From: CBDCWQ01 sp965223435
GTDB taxonomy: Bacteria > Myxococcota > Kuafuiibacteriia > Kuafuiibacteriales > Kuafuiibacteriaceae
Assembly: GCA_965223435.1 (NCBI GenBank)
Contig: CBDCWQ010000019.1
Coordinates: 558,001-622,000 of the forward strand
Length of the DNA: 64,000 bases
Reading direction: 5' to 3'
The notes beneath the pieces are model-generated. The model worked only from the letters and a program-made list of their open reading frames with translations. It made no database searches and was not told where the DNA came from. This document shows, piece by piece, positions 55,201 through 62,300 of the stretch (the first letter of the stretch is position 1; each line of letters begins with the position of its first letter). Position numbers and translations under genes: made by a program.

Positions 55201-57500
55201 CCATCGCCCCCATCGATGTCGAACTGACCCAAGGGGACGCGACCGAAGTAAGCCCCAGCGACCCCGATATCCCCGTGTGGATCAAAAACAACGCCGGCTG
55301 GTGGGCTCAAGAACAAATCACCGACGGCGAATTCCTAGCTGGAATGGGCTATCTCGTTCAGCAGGGCGTCATTCACGTCAAAGAATCCAACACCCCGACC
55401 ACCAAAGACCCTTCAACCATTCCCCAATACATCCGCAACAATGCGGGCCTTTGGGCGAATGGAACCCTCTCGGACGGCGAATTCTTAGCCGGCATCGAGT
55501 ACCTGATTGGGGCGGGCGTGCTGGTGGTGCCTGTCCCCAATCAAGGAGGGGCACCCGAACTGGAGGTCACCCTTTCCGAGCCTCTCGAGTTTGTCTTCTC
55601 ACCGTCGGGTCAGCTTGCGCCCGACAAGCACTTCTTGACCGTGAGGTCTATGGACTACGAATCCGGCGACTGGGAAATCATCGTGGACGGCGGTGGCGAC
55701 TGGCTCCAAGAACCAGAACGCTCGGACAGCGGTGCCTCAGGGGTCAAGACATCAGAGCATGTGCGCATTCGCGTCAATGCCCTGGCCGCGCTTCAAGCCA
55801 TGCTCGATGGCAACACCGAGGAACTGTCGGCACGATTGACATTCAAGTGCCAGTGGGAGGGCCAAAAAAAGGGCTGTGCCACCAACCAAGAAGTTAAAGT
55901 CGTGTCCATCGTTCCGTTGCACACAGAATTCCTCCAAGAGAGCCTCGCCAATGCCCTCGAACAAATCTACGACGACATGCTCACCAACCAGGGTTTGGCC
56001 CGCGGGCTGCTCAATACCTACGCGATGCTGCCCGCCTACTTGGCGGCCTCGGGGCTCGTCCATGAGACCCGAGAGGCCCAAGACCTGTTTAACGAACTCT
56101 ACGAAGACAACGCCGAAATCGAACTCGTCGCGGAGCTGGTACCACCCTCCATCTCGCTCCTTCGCTCGGGTGCATTCGACCTGTCCTCGGGCATGGACTA
56201 TTTTTTCCAAGAATTCGCTGCCAGTCAGTCGGAAATTCGGGCGCTGAGAATCGGTATTGAGCAAACCAGTGACCGGCTCTATGAGCTGGAGGGCATGGCC
56301 GATACGTCCAATCCCGATGGGAATACCTACGTCGCCTGGTTCACCCACGTACTGCTTCCTCAGTTCGACAGATTCGAAGAGGCGATCGAGGAGGCAGAAG
56401 CCATCCAAAACGAGGTCGCCGCCCTCCCGGACCGGCTCAAAGCCCTGGGCTGCCGCAACCTAGCCTTGGAGAGTCAAGCCATGATTTGGGATCACGAGGC
56501 GATCAAGAACGTACTGGCGAAGGGCGTTGGAGACATGAGAGCCGCTGAAGCAGACATCAAACGCGTTGAATCACCGGATGAACCTATAGACCCGGGCCGC
56601 GTGCGTGACTTCCAACCGCTCTCCGAAGCGGTGTTTATGACCGTCGTGACCCTTGAGCTCATGGGGCAGGTCCTGCGAGACATGAATCGCACCGACCAAT
56701 GTGCCTTCGATACCTCGCCCCAGCTCCCGAGATTCGACCAAATCCTCATGAAAAATGCGCGTCCGGGACAAAGTCCCTTCCGACCCCTGGCCGCTGCCGC
56801 CGAAAGAGCCGCGTCTTCCATCGCCCACATGGATGTCGAGCTCGTCCGGGGTGACGAAGGGCGCGCGAACCGGAGCACGGCCCAAGGCCAAGGCGATGGC
56901 GCCGAAACCGAACCGACGAGGGGCGTGCCCGAGATGCTCTTCGATTTCGACGATCCGGCCGATGACCTTGTCTGGGACCACCAACCTCGAGACTCCGAGC
57001 TGCGCTACGAAAACCCCTTCGGCAGCCGCGCCCTGGTGTACGAATACGAACATCTGTCCGACGGAACCCAAGAGTACTGGCAGACCGAGGACCGGTACTA
57101 CCAGCGACTGACGTCTGAGCTTCCCGCAATATCCACCGATTTTGCGTACCTATCGGTCGACGTCATCACCGCTCGGAAAACAGAAGCGGGCGCCCGCCTC
57201 TCTGGGCACACCTTCGCTTACGGCACAGGCGAGTGGGGCCCATTTGCCGACGTCACCTTGACCCATCTTTGCACCCGCCTCGTATTTCCGGTGTCCAATC
57301 CCGACTGGACCCAGCAAACTTTCGTCGACTTCTGGATCTACGCGCCCAAAGGATACCGGCCCTACCGCGGCTTTCACGGCGTCTTCATGTTCGACAACAT
57401 TGTCGGCTACCCTGAGGGTGTGCCCCCCCCACCTTCAGGCGAGTCCTGCGTGCCCCCCAATCCCCCCGGCATCCGCTCGAGTCCTGCTCCCTCGGACTGA
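43212..57500 (+). CDS. Giant secreted modular protein, 4762 residues
   Basis: The ATG at 43212 has GGGAG six nt upstream and begins a signal peptide (FLSVWGLVLSVSMSSLSTWAA); the frame is open upstream to 43041 but without a signal. Modules in order are two GW-type modules (35-190), a PGRP/amidase-like domain (about 200-395), Ig-like repeats (410-780), Fn3 (780-890), a propeller (890-1310), an alpha/alpha-toroid-like helical region (about 1480-2500), and three related beta domains with an N.C..F.I.N motif (2830-3206). These are followed by LamG (3200-3430), a tandemly duplicated 540-residue module with four thaumarchaeal-type repeats (3474-4560), and a C-terminal beta-sandwich (4573-4762). It is a paralogue of the split gene at 20136-29038 but lacks the protease domain. 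It is probably an adhesin or surface-layer-like protein. The amidase-like domain keeps HH at 233-234 but appears to lack the other zinc ligands. Confidence 0.88.
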   Translation: MVRFLSVWGLVLSVSMSSLSTWAATSTAKDKKPQRTVALAPGWNLVVAPLDASTLPPKWQDAHIRVWHAKSFAERTAPSPTPSEAATALVAGEVYWVHAREPQTLEWDSQDDRSFGPVGPGWDLFGVSTDAAHGDIMASRILAWDTARQRYTPVRVGETVVPGQGYWGLFTEETTPFARTCLPPDWSFVSAAQVIATCPFSTAADHIVPREEWSTRHPAAASTSARSSRIVLHHSQTEREMRVQALQERNGPNGQAALLDAHFIVALDEQNAWQTYEGRPLATPSGENRLPPQIDVIIVGTYEAIQSALYAETQFGFEPGASEADQQPPMEAVLRLSALVAHLSSHHQGIKDIVPYAQGPHAAYPGKGLSPGRGTLHLIEALRLRFFGRAPTLPDPRLSFTPPLPFQELKEDLDAPTLTVHTPQASTRYIRSPWLRLGGEVFDEALEGLYLNGALVTDKSSSFSERVRLRPGNNRLDLVAVDQSGNAKRVELNVIHDAQAPAIEVTTVAPSGAPNKAVEFQVQVHEPRLQELRLNGRILPWAHEFSQRVALDDLSPGVSHFDFEARDQAGHISQIRVSVEKDETGQVLVRAPSEKNAVEPQATNVAPLFTLEASTDSPVYTHQDRFVVSGQLIDASIRLVSINGMLVPTRDGAFQQTLRLFSDTTEVEVLAENVLGEQFVERTTIVRDQKPPQIHMRGQSEQDVYQAQHVVTGRVLDAHLKQLTLVQKKGLLEQTVDVVEGTFHATVELDKGPNHFVLSALDHAHNKTTVPLVLSLQPGLKKAVPPRAPSGFSATTYAQEVTLAWQPPALFVGGHEIPAGIEVSHRVYRDNVLLQEVGASKQYLDKVPTNNRIYTYTVSAVVRDQNGAAFESARSEAIPVEVTAPQAATKPGAFEPGHILATPDGQAALPSVALSKFEGTLFAHVVHVTRGRDEQAPDTLAYARSHKAGKPGTFETTAELTRGTPGWMVAEVVVAARGPRVGIAWIEAPKQPPEEHPTSRLWVTESQDRGQSFSSPRLVRETASWKRGLGMDYDHETNLHLVWGEGGKVYYLKNLEGDVSNVFDVQKRDPSNTVAQQAGEDATQDPYRYRIEENQVHQPSLHIDAQTISIVGRRTRMWDNTPGGTWHEQDKILIAQRPLVEGAWAQSENEDGWQQGRWQGNTLTDWRISSAGPLDEGQGDGLPSHPQAASSPFGLALVYEDGPSDNPNQLGSNPIKLQTSTDGGVTWSTPHTLGLGYLPQVGVTDEGQLTVLYYVPRADGGGLIEARTRIEAGQSFGPQVSINKLPVRPIHWKNHGGKSDSFRGRVAMASHEDLFFAAWIEKTPADADQVVTARASYAPEVTQYAVELPPFLTQGKSTRLKVTAENRYHMQVDAKDSLRLVTRKGSRSGQSGGPAAAPASTSKADVPPPGGSLEVQLTSGQALVWTDHQNLSLWSKLGTVNLAEHEAIEPPDATLQTALLPSEPTMSAFGDTIPSFEPTADGNYRKAQWMRDRLFALDEHDWAGRSVAYQVEYEATENDPTSRAKKGDVDRAESGRDTDSQYLASFERVWAYTQGIALAQFSRSGTPTDNRRAQALARYLCDQGQHAPPSEGDWVIKGWHFSWNTSGDDWKDARLVTGASAWVVHGLGVFLTSGAFASIPFEADKVILQGCYHAALRGLELHRVSGTTQDGKPISLMTAGFTTRGLDQAATPWNIEGPGGERLALKREVWDYYDVLDAIGYEDFDPERPPEVARRFEDSAPGQGTLNDGAPKVLAEGELKILKEQVRAMNVVTEHNLDVLSVLNHALDHAGPLEVDTAHLETWRNEVRNGIFYVLWDDEGTLWRRDLEGALRSAAPGGQKQEQIEAALERGDWGRVSTGGMMVTPSDVRAVAQGQRISRDDFVHKLQSGSDHGATEIQGPDGRVHFVRSKHVAVDNCSWLSLSVDYADLGAKEEIDRLGRCLEFTTLAFAKHIEFEGKAYYGSHYFFDEFEDRYIAASARQEQSFHLEATTGLILALFEFAQNHPEHEKAAFFDSEARALWAGVQSFVVDHGFPYSSQRIQDLSTLLTSSTALIWFIDTYDHINQQGLDLQRPLKNYASHVRPGIVEHFVGTAFERLKALTSTTTHLVRSGGPRVIRFTRVDEQAMAVVTAVNQNDWGMADLWVQALLKTRRETTISDDSGTRTHQEFPAVVETNSGNPLFAFRHTGVQMTAYYALGWYLEARRQDPHAPQDLTLERDVEETLTKGLSSMISLYWKPLDPELDDLTDLHDLFLWGGPSEDAVAPRARTRDNALAYLAYKQAKRALGDDTHLSAYLLTGWLEGLETMVGAHCSQGVISEGIGLLHQKAPSFAVSAGANYANQGPCMLFLAATQNFASLQDRLDKVIPRKQRIDFLEREHGGAPTWPLETHSLPEPQMPPFGKDAWQKYADAEHATEPLLWARLVQEGLGRRGLAKIDPRQKELALEELEWLRKLRGDSAFYHIATLLLYNPGGAFGLEDAPLFRVPDQEHTRADFDHQVRSVEKDVVRTLFLSTPTPEHFDPLLNQIAALRFALQQNENGVVPSEWPSTFHRQRHEWIARADRHLLNLCGTDAGYFNIPCETLSALYLGLRTERFRTTDSGIGALVTEPGPFLWHEILEALYTPHGDKHVIRFVDEPGDPDTPVCVTCIHPLPVVTLTEDASVADQQRELQQAVLAAYDRKLADYAKFAPTRSKSPAIYGLVGTDAIDALNPSAATYWSPRSMTLRSVLQYQAHTGVTARNKLVFEPKPPFDVLGLPLSKNAATKIRALRERINRHWNGDLTAAAKAADLLPGALHRAMQTGALSQPHLDALTFWEAGGPSRYGGERPLQIIGESLVEGQFDPQKGWSDARFVIGVHANTCRRFFAINTGREPLDVSFEAEFESAPHISDGAVVSVKHPELGLLDPDEKGYFDVCLDAPQAFIDEIVPIHGPRVYAGWIIKARYGSQESSSFYVDLLADEESDQWVNIAGVSERDTLELKPNSCRRYEIYNNHRHLMDWQVRADKTFQDTGFVAVVDDVQKPILERHESGSFRVCLEASVDDIVRVRGPRQHLFPVGWSVRLRLEGDDRQYAFPIEMTGNDTKQDALRDMEIVGAYDGRIRVPYNGCKDFEVINRKQEAMDLRFEVTPLDGESPPTSGLVTVEPTEFQTIPSGGRGQLTACAIGPADRYRVGGAPPTGWRIEAISKPEDEGAFRYPVDALVHGVAGYWPLDGNGTERSYGAYPTEATPFGRPAAWISGWAGQALEGGGALDARTGYGEYHESYAFLETSEAFSASFWIARPERQSEEALHVIGNRGPGNIDAGWSITLTPDDHIAFDVVPERGGSFSARSADPIRWPGSPVSTPKGWTHIVVTYNGDNEAKLFVGGQPLRMIPSSRLDGAAKPLPNTYPVRIGWSSYGLDRASPGGLDEVRLVRGVLDVNDIQTLRDPLLSTSRSHAAASDVGRYPMPVTLATASETPCADAPCDAGTPGKTTPDIPEWFKNNADWWAQGTIDDNEFVTGVEYLIQEGIIQVAETQAASGQEPLPIPDYVRRNAGLWVEGALSDKEFLDTIAYLIGIGVITVQPPADRTPTQDPRLKITGPEPLEFRFSPSGEFSPDNHVLTVISENMKPTDWEIVIEGNESWLEARKQSPTEGSGPPTSEQVRITINPLAALEAMLDHNTDKLTATLAFKCHHASDTGFPCAPSEEVNIVGGAVEQSRFRQGVVANGFEQMVEHIATNQLVAQGLTRAYARLPAQLGTTGLLMEATEAQRLLGELYRQIADAELAIGAAQPFIDLVRSDALDVSPSRTNELLSQLLKSQAEVRAGTEDLERIKNELNVKGTLVDDDDPAGNTFAAWFTYAIKPEIRTFEAAIDDAKSIQDEVGSLPGKLRAQGCGALASDASALIQQHQESLEMMEVGVDALHILEEEFGKGGIGESLIDTEFLRDFQTRIEDAYVLLATADILGDALQDLNAPGVCSESNSLGFLPGFQGVFMPDAASSHPPFQTLAATAEVAASSIAPIDVELTQGDATEVSPSDPDIPVWIKNNAGWWAQEQITDGEFLAGMGYLVQQGVIHVKESNTPTTKDPSTIPQYIRNNAGLWANGTLSDGEFLAGIEYLIGAGVLVVPVPNQGGAPELEVTLSEPLEFVFSPSGQLAPDKHFLTVRSMDYESGDWEIIVDGGGDWLQEPERSDSGASGVKTSEHVRIRVNALAALQAMLDGNTEELSARLTFKCQWEGQKKGCATNQEVKVVSIVPLHTEFLQESLANALEQIYDDMLTNQGLARGLLNTYAMLPAYLAASGLVHETREAQDLFNELYEDNAEIELVAELVPPSISLLRSGAFDLSSGMDYFFQEFAASQSEIRALRIGIEQTSDRLYELEGMADTSNPDGNTYVAWFTHVLLPQFDRFEEAIEEAEAIQNEVAALPDRLKALGCRNLALESQAMIWDHEAIKNVLAKGVGDMRAAEADIKRVESPDEPIDPGRVRDFQPLSEAVFMTVVTLELMGQVLRDMNRTDQCAFDTSPQLPRFDQILMKNARPGQSPFRPLAAAAERAASSIAHMDVELVRGDEGRANRSTAQGQGDGAETEPTRGVPEMLFDFDDPADDLVWDHQPRDSELRYENPFGSRALVYEYEHLSDGTQEYWQTEDRYYQRLTSELPAISTDFAYLSVDVITARKTEAGARLSGHTFAYGTGEWGPFADVTLTHLCTRLVFPVSNPDWTQQTFVDFWIYAPKGYRPYRGFHGVFMFDNIVGYPEGVPPPPSGESCVPPNPPGIRSSPAPSD
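53616..56870 (+). repeat. Tandem duplication of a 540-residue module inside the giant gene
   Basis: Copy 1 covers about 53616-55250 and copy 2 about 55251-56870. Each contains two 40-residue IP.W..NNA.WW repeats, a beta domain (EPLEFRFSPSGEFSPDNH versus EPLEFVFSPSGQLAPDKH), an NALAALQAMLD-like segment, a long helical region and a closing AAxAExAASSIAxxDVEL. The copies are clearly homologous but well diverged. Confidence 0.9.
53631..55535 (+). repeat. Four thaumarchaeal-type IPxWxxNNAxWW repeats in the giant protein
   Basis: Copies lie at 53631-53747 (IPEWFKNNADWWAQG), 53784-53895 (IPDYVRRNAGLWVEG), 55266-55382 (IPVWIKNNAGWWAQE) and 55416-55535 (IPQYIRNNAGLWANG), each followed by I/L-x-D-x-EF and a G-x-x-YLI helix. 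Copies 1 and 3 and copies 2 and 4 are the closest pairs, consistent with duplication of a two-repeat unit. Confidence 0.85.
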
Positions 57501-57564
57501 CCAGCCTGGTTCCTGAAACCTGACGTGTCCTCCTATCGCGAGGAAATGAACATGATATTACAAA

Positions 57565-57702
57565 GTCGATGAACTCATCGATGGATTCCGTGCAAACGCA
57601 TGCCTGGCCGATAAAGCCTATGATGTCAAACGAGTCATCGATGCGCTCGAGGGGAATGGTATCGAGGCAGTAATTCCTGCGCGAGTTGGATTCCTTCACC
57701 TT
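57565..57702 (+). pseudogene. IS5-family transposase fragment
   Basis: About 45 codons read VDELIDGFRANACLADKAYD followed by VIDALEGNGIEAVIPAR. This is the segment around the second catalytic Asp (LADKAYD) and the EAVIP strand of IS5-family transposases. The N- and C-terminal parts are missing, so it is a scrap of a different IS5 element from the one at 36-38 kb. Confidence 0.75.
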
Positions 57703-57761
57703 GCGTGTCGGATTTTGTGGTCATAGAAAATAGAACACCACCCTTCGAATTTCGTTACATA

Positions 57762-57852
<91 letters not shown>

Positions 57853-58006
57853 TATCGGTCTGTAAGCAAGTCGTGAAAGCATTTGCACAATCCTGTGAAG
57901 TAGCTCTTCGCCTTCAATGGCTTTTGAGTCTGTAACGAGCGTCTGTTGCCAGGACCAGGAATTCAATCGAACACCGATAAACATCGAGTTTCTTGAAGGT
58001 GAGCAT
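57853..58006 (-). pseudogene. Decayed four-helix-bundle (S23 family) protein gene
   Basis: From an ATG at 58006 the minus strand reads MLTFKKLDVYRCSIEFLVLA, the typical first helix of the family, and stops after 30 codons. In another frame, overlapping the end of this reading, comes DSKAIEGEELLHRIVQMLSRL, a typical last helix. The two central helices with the NIAEG motif are missing, so this is a gene with an internal deletion and a frameshift. Like the locus at 35873-36227 it is bracketed by inverted hexamer arrays. Confidence 0.6.
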
Positions 58007-58065
58007 CCATAATATTTTGCCGCAAGGGTAGAAGCAAAGTCACCATGACACATTCGGAAATGGTT

Positions 58066-58149
<84 letters not shown>

Positions 58150-58284
58150 ATGAGATCTTAAGGCCCTTCATGAGTCAGGCGCTCCAATCGAGATTAATCC
58201 GGGACAGCCCCTAGTCCTCATTTCCGAAACCTGGCCCCTTCGGCGGCGACGAAAACAGCGAGATTGCTTCCGAGCCGCAGAGCC

Positions 58285-59157
58285 TCAGTGTTGCGGTGTG
58301 AACAACGGTTGGATACCTTCTCGCCGCAACGCTCCCCGCGGGCGAGCCTGGACAAAGCACACCTTATAGCTCGCGTACACCCCGCCCCCCGGAACCGCAT
58401 TTTGGCTGCGATAGCACTCAATCAACTGGCCGATTTCGGACCGGTTCAACGGGCGTTCCGCCTTCGAAACGTCGCCCCCGGTCACACCGAGCTGCCGAAT
58501 CGACGACAAGAACTCCTCGACCGAAGGATATTGGGCCCGGACGGTGCGCGTGTGCCAAGAGGACACCCATAAGCGCGACGCCCCCAGGGCCTGACCAATT
58601 TCGTCTTCGGTGGGGAGGCGACCAAGGGGAGGTTTGTCAGGGGCCACCTCGAGCCGAGCATTTCTGAGCTCGGACAAGGAGCCGTCCATCATCATGGAAA
58701 ATGCGAGCAGGCCATCGCCACACAAAAGAGAGGCCAAGTTTTGGATCGCCTCCCGAAACGGGATCATCCATTGAAGGGACGAGCTGCTGATGATCAAGGG
58801 ATACCGGCGCCGGCCTCGAAAATGTGCGGCATCGCCTACAATCCAGCGAATACGGGGAAGCGGAATGGCGCGCTCGGCCTTGGCCACCATGTCACGGGAT
58901 AGGTCGATGGCCTCAATTCGAGCATAAGGAAAACGAACGCTCAGCATTTGAGTCAAGATGCCGGTGCCGCAGCCCACTTCGAGAATCCTTGAGGCCAAAA
59001 GGCGCGGAGGCAGCAAGAGCACCAAACGTTTTGCGATTTCACGCTGAATATGCGCCCGATCCCCGTACACACTCGCGGCGGCGGAAAAACGAGCGCGTAC
59101 CGATCGGGCAGGGCTCGATGCCCCGACAGAACCCGACGTCGCCCCTGGCTCACTCAT
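58285..59157 (-). CDS. bioC: Malonyl-ACP O-methyltransferase-like protein (BioC family)
   Basis: 290 residues from the ATG at 59157, with a weak AAGAG upstream. A class I SAM methyltransferase fold is visible: FSAAASVYGDRAHIQREIAKRL, motif I ILEVGCGTGILTQML, the acidic IEAIDLS strand, and IISSSSLQWMIPFREAIQNL followed by LLAFSMMMDGSLSELRNA. This matches the BioC pattern, in which the free carboxyl of malonyl-ACP is masked to start biotin synthesis. No other biotin gene is adjacent, so another carboxyl-methyltransferase of the same family is possible. It is divergent from the hydantoinase gene, with 239 bp between. Confidence 0.68.
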   Translation of the reverse strand: MSEPGATSGSVGASSPARSVRARFSAAASVYGDRAHIQREIAKRLVLLLPPRLLASRILEVGCGTGILTQMLSVRFPYARIEAIDLSRDMVAKAERAIPLPRIRWIVGDAAHFRGRRRYPLIISSSSLQWMIPFREAIQNLASLLCGDGLLAFSMMMDGSLSELRNARLEVAPDKPPLGRLPTEDEIGQALGASRLWVSSWHTRTVRAQYPSVEEFLSSIRQLGVTGGDVSKAERPLNRSEIGQLIECYRSQNAVPGGGVYASYKVCFVQARPRGALRREGIQPLFTPQH

Positions 59158-59396
59158 CGGTTCTCTTGGTTAAAGCATGAAATACTGCGATCGCCAATCT
59201 CCAAACCCTCAAAACGGGAACCCAAGCAATATCCGCAACATCGGACCTGAGGCCCGGACACGTCTCCACCCTGCCCACTCCCCCCAGGATCGTATGTACA
59301 CCGCAAAAATGCCCAATCGCACCGGGGACGAATCCACGGAGCGCCAGGCGCGACGAAAGACTTTGGCGACAGACCCGACAAAGGTACAAGGGGCCC

Positions 59397-62300
59397 ATGG
59401 GCGACCGATGGCAATTTTGGATCGACCGCGGCGGGACCTTTACCGATTGCTTGGGCTATCGGCCGGACACCCACGAAATCCGCACCACAAAACGACTTTC
59501 TTCCGACCGTGCACCCATCGATTGCATCCGCGAAGTCTTGGGACTCTCGTCCGCCCAAAGCATCCCGCCTTGTGATGTCCGAATGGGCACCACAGTCGCC
59601 ACCAACGCCCTCCTCGAACGACGGGGTACACCGATGGGCTTGGTCATCACCCGAGGCTTTGGCGACCTTCTCGAGATTGGAACGCAGGCCCGACCCGAAC
59701 TCTTTGAGCTTGAAATCCAAAAGCCCGAGCGCTTGTACCAAGCGGTCCTCGAGGTCGATGCGCGCATAGACCCCTCGGGGCGTATTCTCGAACGGCCAGA
59801 TCCCGATGCGCTCAAGACGGGGCTCCGGCGGCTGAAAGACCAAGGCTTGGAGAGTCTCGCGGTGGTCGTTCTTCACGCCTACGCCCAAGATACACTCGAA
59901 ACAGAAATCGAGGACACCGCACGGCAAGTGGGGTTCACCGAGGTCTTCCCTTCTCACCGTTCGAGCCGCGAACTCGGAATGCTCGGCCGCGGGGATACAA
60001 CCGCCATCGACGCTTATCTTACGCCTCTGATTCGGGCCTACGTCCAGACCGTCGCCGACGCGCTCCCCGGGAGCAGTCTGAGAATCATGCAGTCCAGCGG
60101 GGGTTTGACCACCGGCGATCTTTTTTGCGGGAGAAACGCCATCTTGTCCGGCCCTGCGGGCGGGGTCGTGGCCTACGCGCGCATCACCGAAGCCGAAGGC
60201 TTTCAAGAAGCCATCGGCTTCGACATGGGCGGTACATCCACGGACGTGTCTCGGTTCGATGGGCGTTTCGAGCGTGTCTACGAAACCGAAGTTTCCGGCG
60301 TAAGGGTGCGGGCCCCGATGATGGCGATCCATACCGTGGCCGCGGGAGGAGGATCGCTGTGCGAATTCAGCGACGAACGGCTGACGGTGGGGCCCAAAAG
60401 CGCGGGCGCTTTTCCGGGTCCGCTTTGTTACGGCCGCAAGGAAGCCCAAAAACTGGCCTTGACCGATGTCAACCTTGCGCTCGGAAGAATCTCAGACAAA
60501 CACTTTCCTTTTAGGCTCGACAAAAAGCGGGTGGCTGCGGCCCTCAAAAAACTCGCTGAGTCGCTCGGGGCGCGCGGTCAGCATCGGACGGACATCGAAG
60601 TGGCTGAAGGATTTTTCGAAGTGGCCAACGCCAAAATGGCACAAGCCATTCGCAAAGTATCCATTGCGAAGGGCTACGATCTTCGGACCCACGTTCTGGC
60701 CGTGTTCGGGGGCGCGGGAGGCCAACACGCCTGCGCCATCGCCAAACGCCTAGGCATCAAGGGTATTCTATTTCACCCCTATGCGGGCGTGCTTTCAGCC
60801 TACGGAATGGGGCTCGCCGACGTCCAGTGGCACGGGCAAGCCGATGCCGGTAGGCGTCCTCTCGCACAAAAAACACGCGCCCTTATTGAACCCCTCTTCC
60901 ACCAACTGGAAAAAGACGGACAAGAGGCCCTGGCGCGCGAGGGTTTTTCGAGACCGAGCCTTCGCACCGTGCGCACCCTCGACCTTCGATACCACGGGAC
61001 CGACAGCAGCGTCCCGGTCGCCTTTGAGTCTTTCGGTACGCTCAAAACGGCATTCGAGCGCACCCACCAACAGTTTTTTGGGTACCTTCGCCCTGACCAC
61101 CCCATTGAAGTGGTCACCGCGCGGGTGGAGATTGTGGCCCCTGGCGCTCAGCTTCACCCACAAACCCACAAGAGCCCGCAGTCCCAAAAAACGCCGAGTC
61201 CCACCCACCATCAAAGGCTCTTCGCCCAAGGACATTGGCACGACCAGGTCCCCGTGTTCGAAAGGAGTGACCTGCCAGCAGGTACCGAGCTTGTGGGGCC
61301 CGCCGTCGTCCTTGAGCCCACGAGCACGATCATCATCGACCCTGGCTTCAAGGCGTTTCTGAAACCAAGCGGCTGTCTCTTTGTCCGAGACGCGGAGCAC
61401 AAACCCCTGCAGCCGCCAAAACCGACGCCCTTGGAAAAAGGCGCTCAAAACGTCGCACTCGAGGCACACGAAGCCACCGGTGCGCCCCGGCGGGAAGCCC
61501 CCCATCCTAAAAGCAGCGAGGACCAGCCGGGTGATCGCAATGAAGGCGTGGACCCGGTGAAGCTTGAGATCTTCGCCAATCTTTTTATGTCGATCGCCGA
61601 GCAGATGGGAACCGTGCTGAGACGGACGGCGCTGTCGACCAACATTCGTGAGCGGCTCGACTTCTCCTGTGCCGTCTTTGACCGCCAAGGCGGCCTCGTC
61701 GCCAACGCCCCCCACATCCCGGTGCACCTTGGTGCCATGGGCGCGTCGGTGGAAGGCATCTTGAAAAGACATCCCCATCCCGCGCCGGGCGAGGTCTTTG
61801 CGACCAATGACCCCGCCCAGGGCGGATCCCATCTGCCAGACATCACCGTCATCAGTCCGGTCCATGACGCGGCGGGAGAGCTCCGTTTTTTTGTCGCCAG
61901 TCGGGGCCATCACGCCGACGTTGGCGGGATTACACCAGGATCGATGCCCCCCTTTTCGCAACACATCGACGAGGAGGGCATCCTGTTTCGCGGTCAACGC
62001 ATTGTTCAAGACGGGCGACTGGATGAAGCGGGACTGCTGAATACCCTCAAAGAGGGAGCCTACCCCGCCCGGGATCCCCAAACCAACCTCCGAGACCTCG
62101 AGGCCCAAATTGCGGCCAATGCTCGAGGACGCGCCCTTCTCCTGGAGGCGGTCGAGGCCCACGGGCTTTTCACAATCACTGCCTACATGCAGCACGTGCA
62201 GGACAACGCTCAGGCCTGCGTCGAGGACGCCCTCCACGCCTTGGGTCCGACCGAAGCTCGGTTTGCCGACGCCCTGGACGATGGAACCCCTATATGCGTA

